The position numbers were made by a program, and so were the translations under genes. DNA of 6,330 bases. It comes from Actinomycetes bacterium (GTDB taxonomy: Bacteria > Actinomycetota > Humimicrobiia > JAHJRV01). A model generated the notes under the pieces. The model did not search any database and was not told the origin of the DNA. It saw nothing but the letters and a program-made list of their open reading frames with translations. The stretch is taken from NCBI GenBank assembly GCA_030612085.1, contig JAUWOM010000064.1, positions 1-6,330 of the forward strand, written 5' to 3'. Every line of letters starts with the position of its first letter. The first letter of the stretch is position 1. This document shows, one piece after another, positions 5,792-6,330 of the stretch.

Positions 5792-5820
5792 ATTATACAT
5801 TTATTTTTTCCTTTTGTCTA
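5792..5820 (-). promoter_or_regulatory. Predicted sigma70-type promoter of infC-rpmI-rplT
   Basis: TAGACA (5820-5815, five of six to consensus) is separated by exactly 17 bases from a perfect TATAAT (5797-5792). Transcription would start near 5785. It begins 24 bp after the thrS stop and gives infC a start independent of thrS. A small AT hairpin, CTAAAT/ATTTAG (5835-5821), abuts the -35. Confidence 0.72.
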
Positions 5821-5844
5821 CTAAATTTTATTTAGAAATTAATT

Positions 5845-6330
5845 TTACATTAATGACTTTTGACTACTACATATTTCACTTTCTAAATATCTGTTTTTTA
5901 TTTCTAAATCAATTTCTTCTAAAAATTTCTCAACTGGAATTGGTCCCAGATCTAATTCTGATCTGCATCTTACCGCTACACAATTTGTGCTAACCTCTTT
6001 ATCTCCAATAACCAACATATATGGAATTTTCATAACCTGTGCATCTCTAACTTTTTTGCTAACAGTTTCCATCCTGTCATCTAAATCCACTCTTACACCT
6101 TTTTTTTGTAAATAATCCATTACTTTTAAAGAAAAGTTTTTATGTTTATCAGTAATTGGAATCAATGTAACTTGAACAGGTGCAAGCCAGGTTGGAAAAG
6201 CTCCCTCATAGTGTTCAACTAATATACCTAAAAATCTTTCAATACTTCCTAATATAGTTCGATGAATCATAACTGGGCGATGTTTTGCGTTATCCTCTCC
6301 AGTATAATGTAGATCAAAAGCTTCAGGCAT
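5845..6330 (-). CDS. thrS: Threonyl-tRNA synthetase, C-terminal part (cut by window edge)
   Basis: The frame is open to the window edge; the Met at 6330 is internal, matching the family's PE-F-L-Y-GED stretch. The 161 residues are about the last quarter of a protein of about 640. The segment holds the end of the class II catalytic core, with motif 3 (HRPVMIHRTILGSIERFLGI, residues 17-36) and EGAFPTWLAP (42-51). It then has the anticodon-binding domain, about 52-145 (QVTLIPIT, YLQKKGVRVDLDDR, KIPYMLVIGDKE, VAVRCR). The enzyme charges tRNA-Thr in the cytoplasm. thrS-infC-rpmI-rplT-pheST is a widespread order, and the spacer of 285 bp before infC contains its own promoter. No thrS-specific terminator is visible before that promoter. 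Confidence 0.97.
   Translation of the reverse strand: MPEAFDLHYTGEDNAKHRPVMIHRTILGSIERFLGILVEHYEGAFPTWLAPVQVTLIPITDKHKNFSLKVMDYLQKKGVRVDLDDRMETVSKKVRDAQVMKIPYMLVIGDKEVSTNCVAVRCRSELDLGPIPVEKFLEEIDLEIKNRYLESEICSSQKSLM

Noticed and set aside
1..6330. CRISPR array, tRNA/rRNA gene, transposase or phage genes
   Set aside because: No regularly spaced repeats, tRNA-like or rRNA-like segments or mobile-element proteins were seen; nearly all sequence is accounted for by core genes and their leaders.

Overview
This is an AT-rich bacterial window, roughly 30% G+C by eye, with every supported gene on the minus strand. It carries the conserved translation cluster thrS - infC - rpmI - rplT - pheS - pheT, followed by argF. 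The neighbourhood is ordinary, and a T-box element ahead of pheS suggests a Firmicutes-like regulatory style (clostridial, or an uncultured low-GC lineage). I cannot place it more precisely from sequence alone.

Layout in the direction of transcription (high to low coordinates): the C-terminal quarter of thrS (6330-5845); a 285-bp spacer with a good sigma70-type promoter (5820-5792) and a leader containing a GC-rich attenuator-like terminator (5702-5681); infC (5559-4984), which must start at an AUU codon; rpmI (5027-4833), which starts at TTG inside the end of infC; rplT (4806-4447); a short T-box leader with terminator (about 4446-4348); a 33-codon open frame (4330-4229) that is a partial copy of the 5' end of rplT and overlaps the pheS start by ATGA; pheS (4232-3192); pheT (3140-732, TTG start); a 198-bp spacer with two imperfect palindromes; and the N-terminal 177 codons of argF (533-1), cut by the window edge.

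Functionally, the window holds an initiation factor, two 50S proteins, two class II aminoacyl-tRNA synthetases and a piece of arginine biosynthesis. The translation genes appear to be controlled in two blocks. infC-rpmI-rplT has its own promoter and a leader that can fold as antiterminator or terminator, as expected for L20 feedback, plus the AUU start known for IF3 self-control. pheST sits behind a tRNA-sensing T-box at the place where E. coli has the pheM attenuator.

The most unusual feature is the rplT 5'-end duplication between the T-box terminator and pheS. It has 51 identical bases in a row and 69 of 75 overall, and it reads as an open frame translationally overlapped with pheS.
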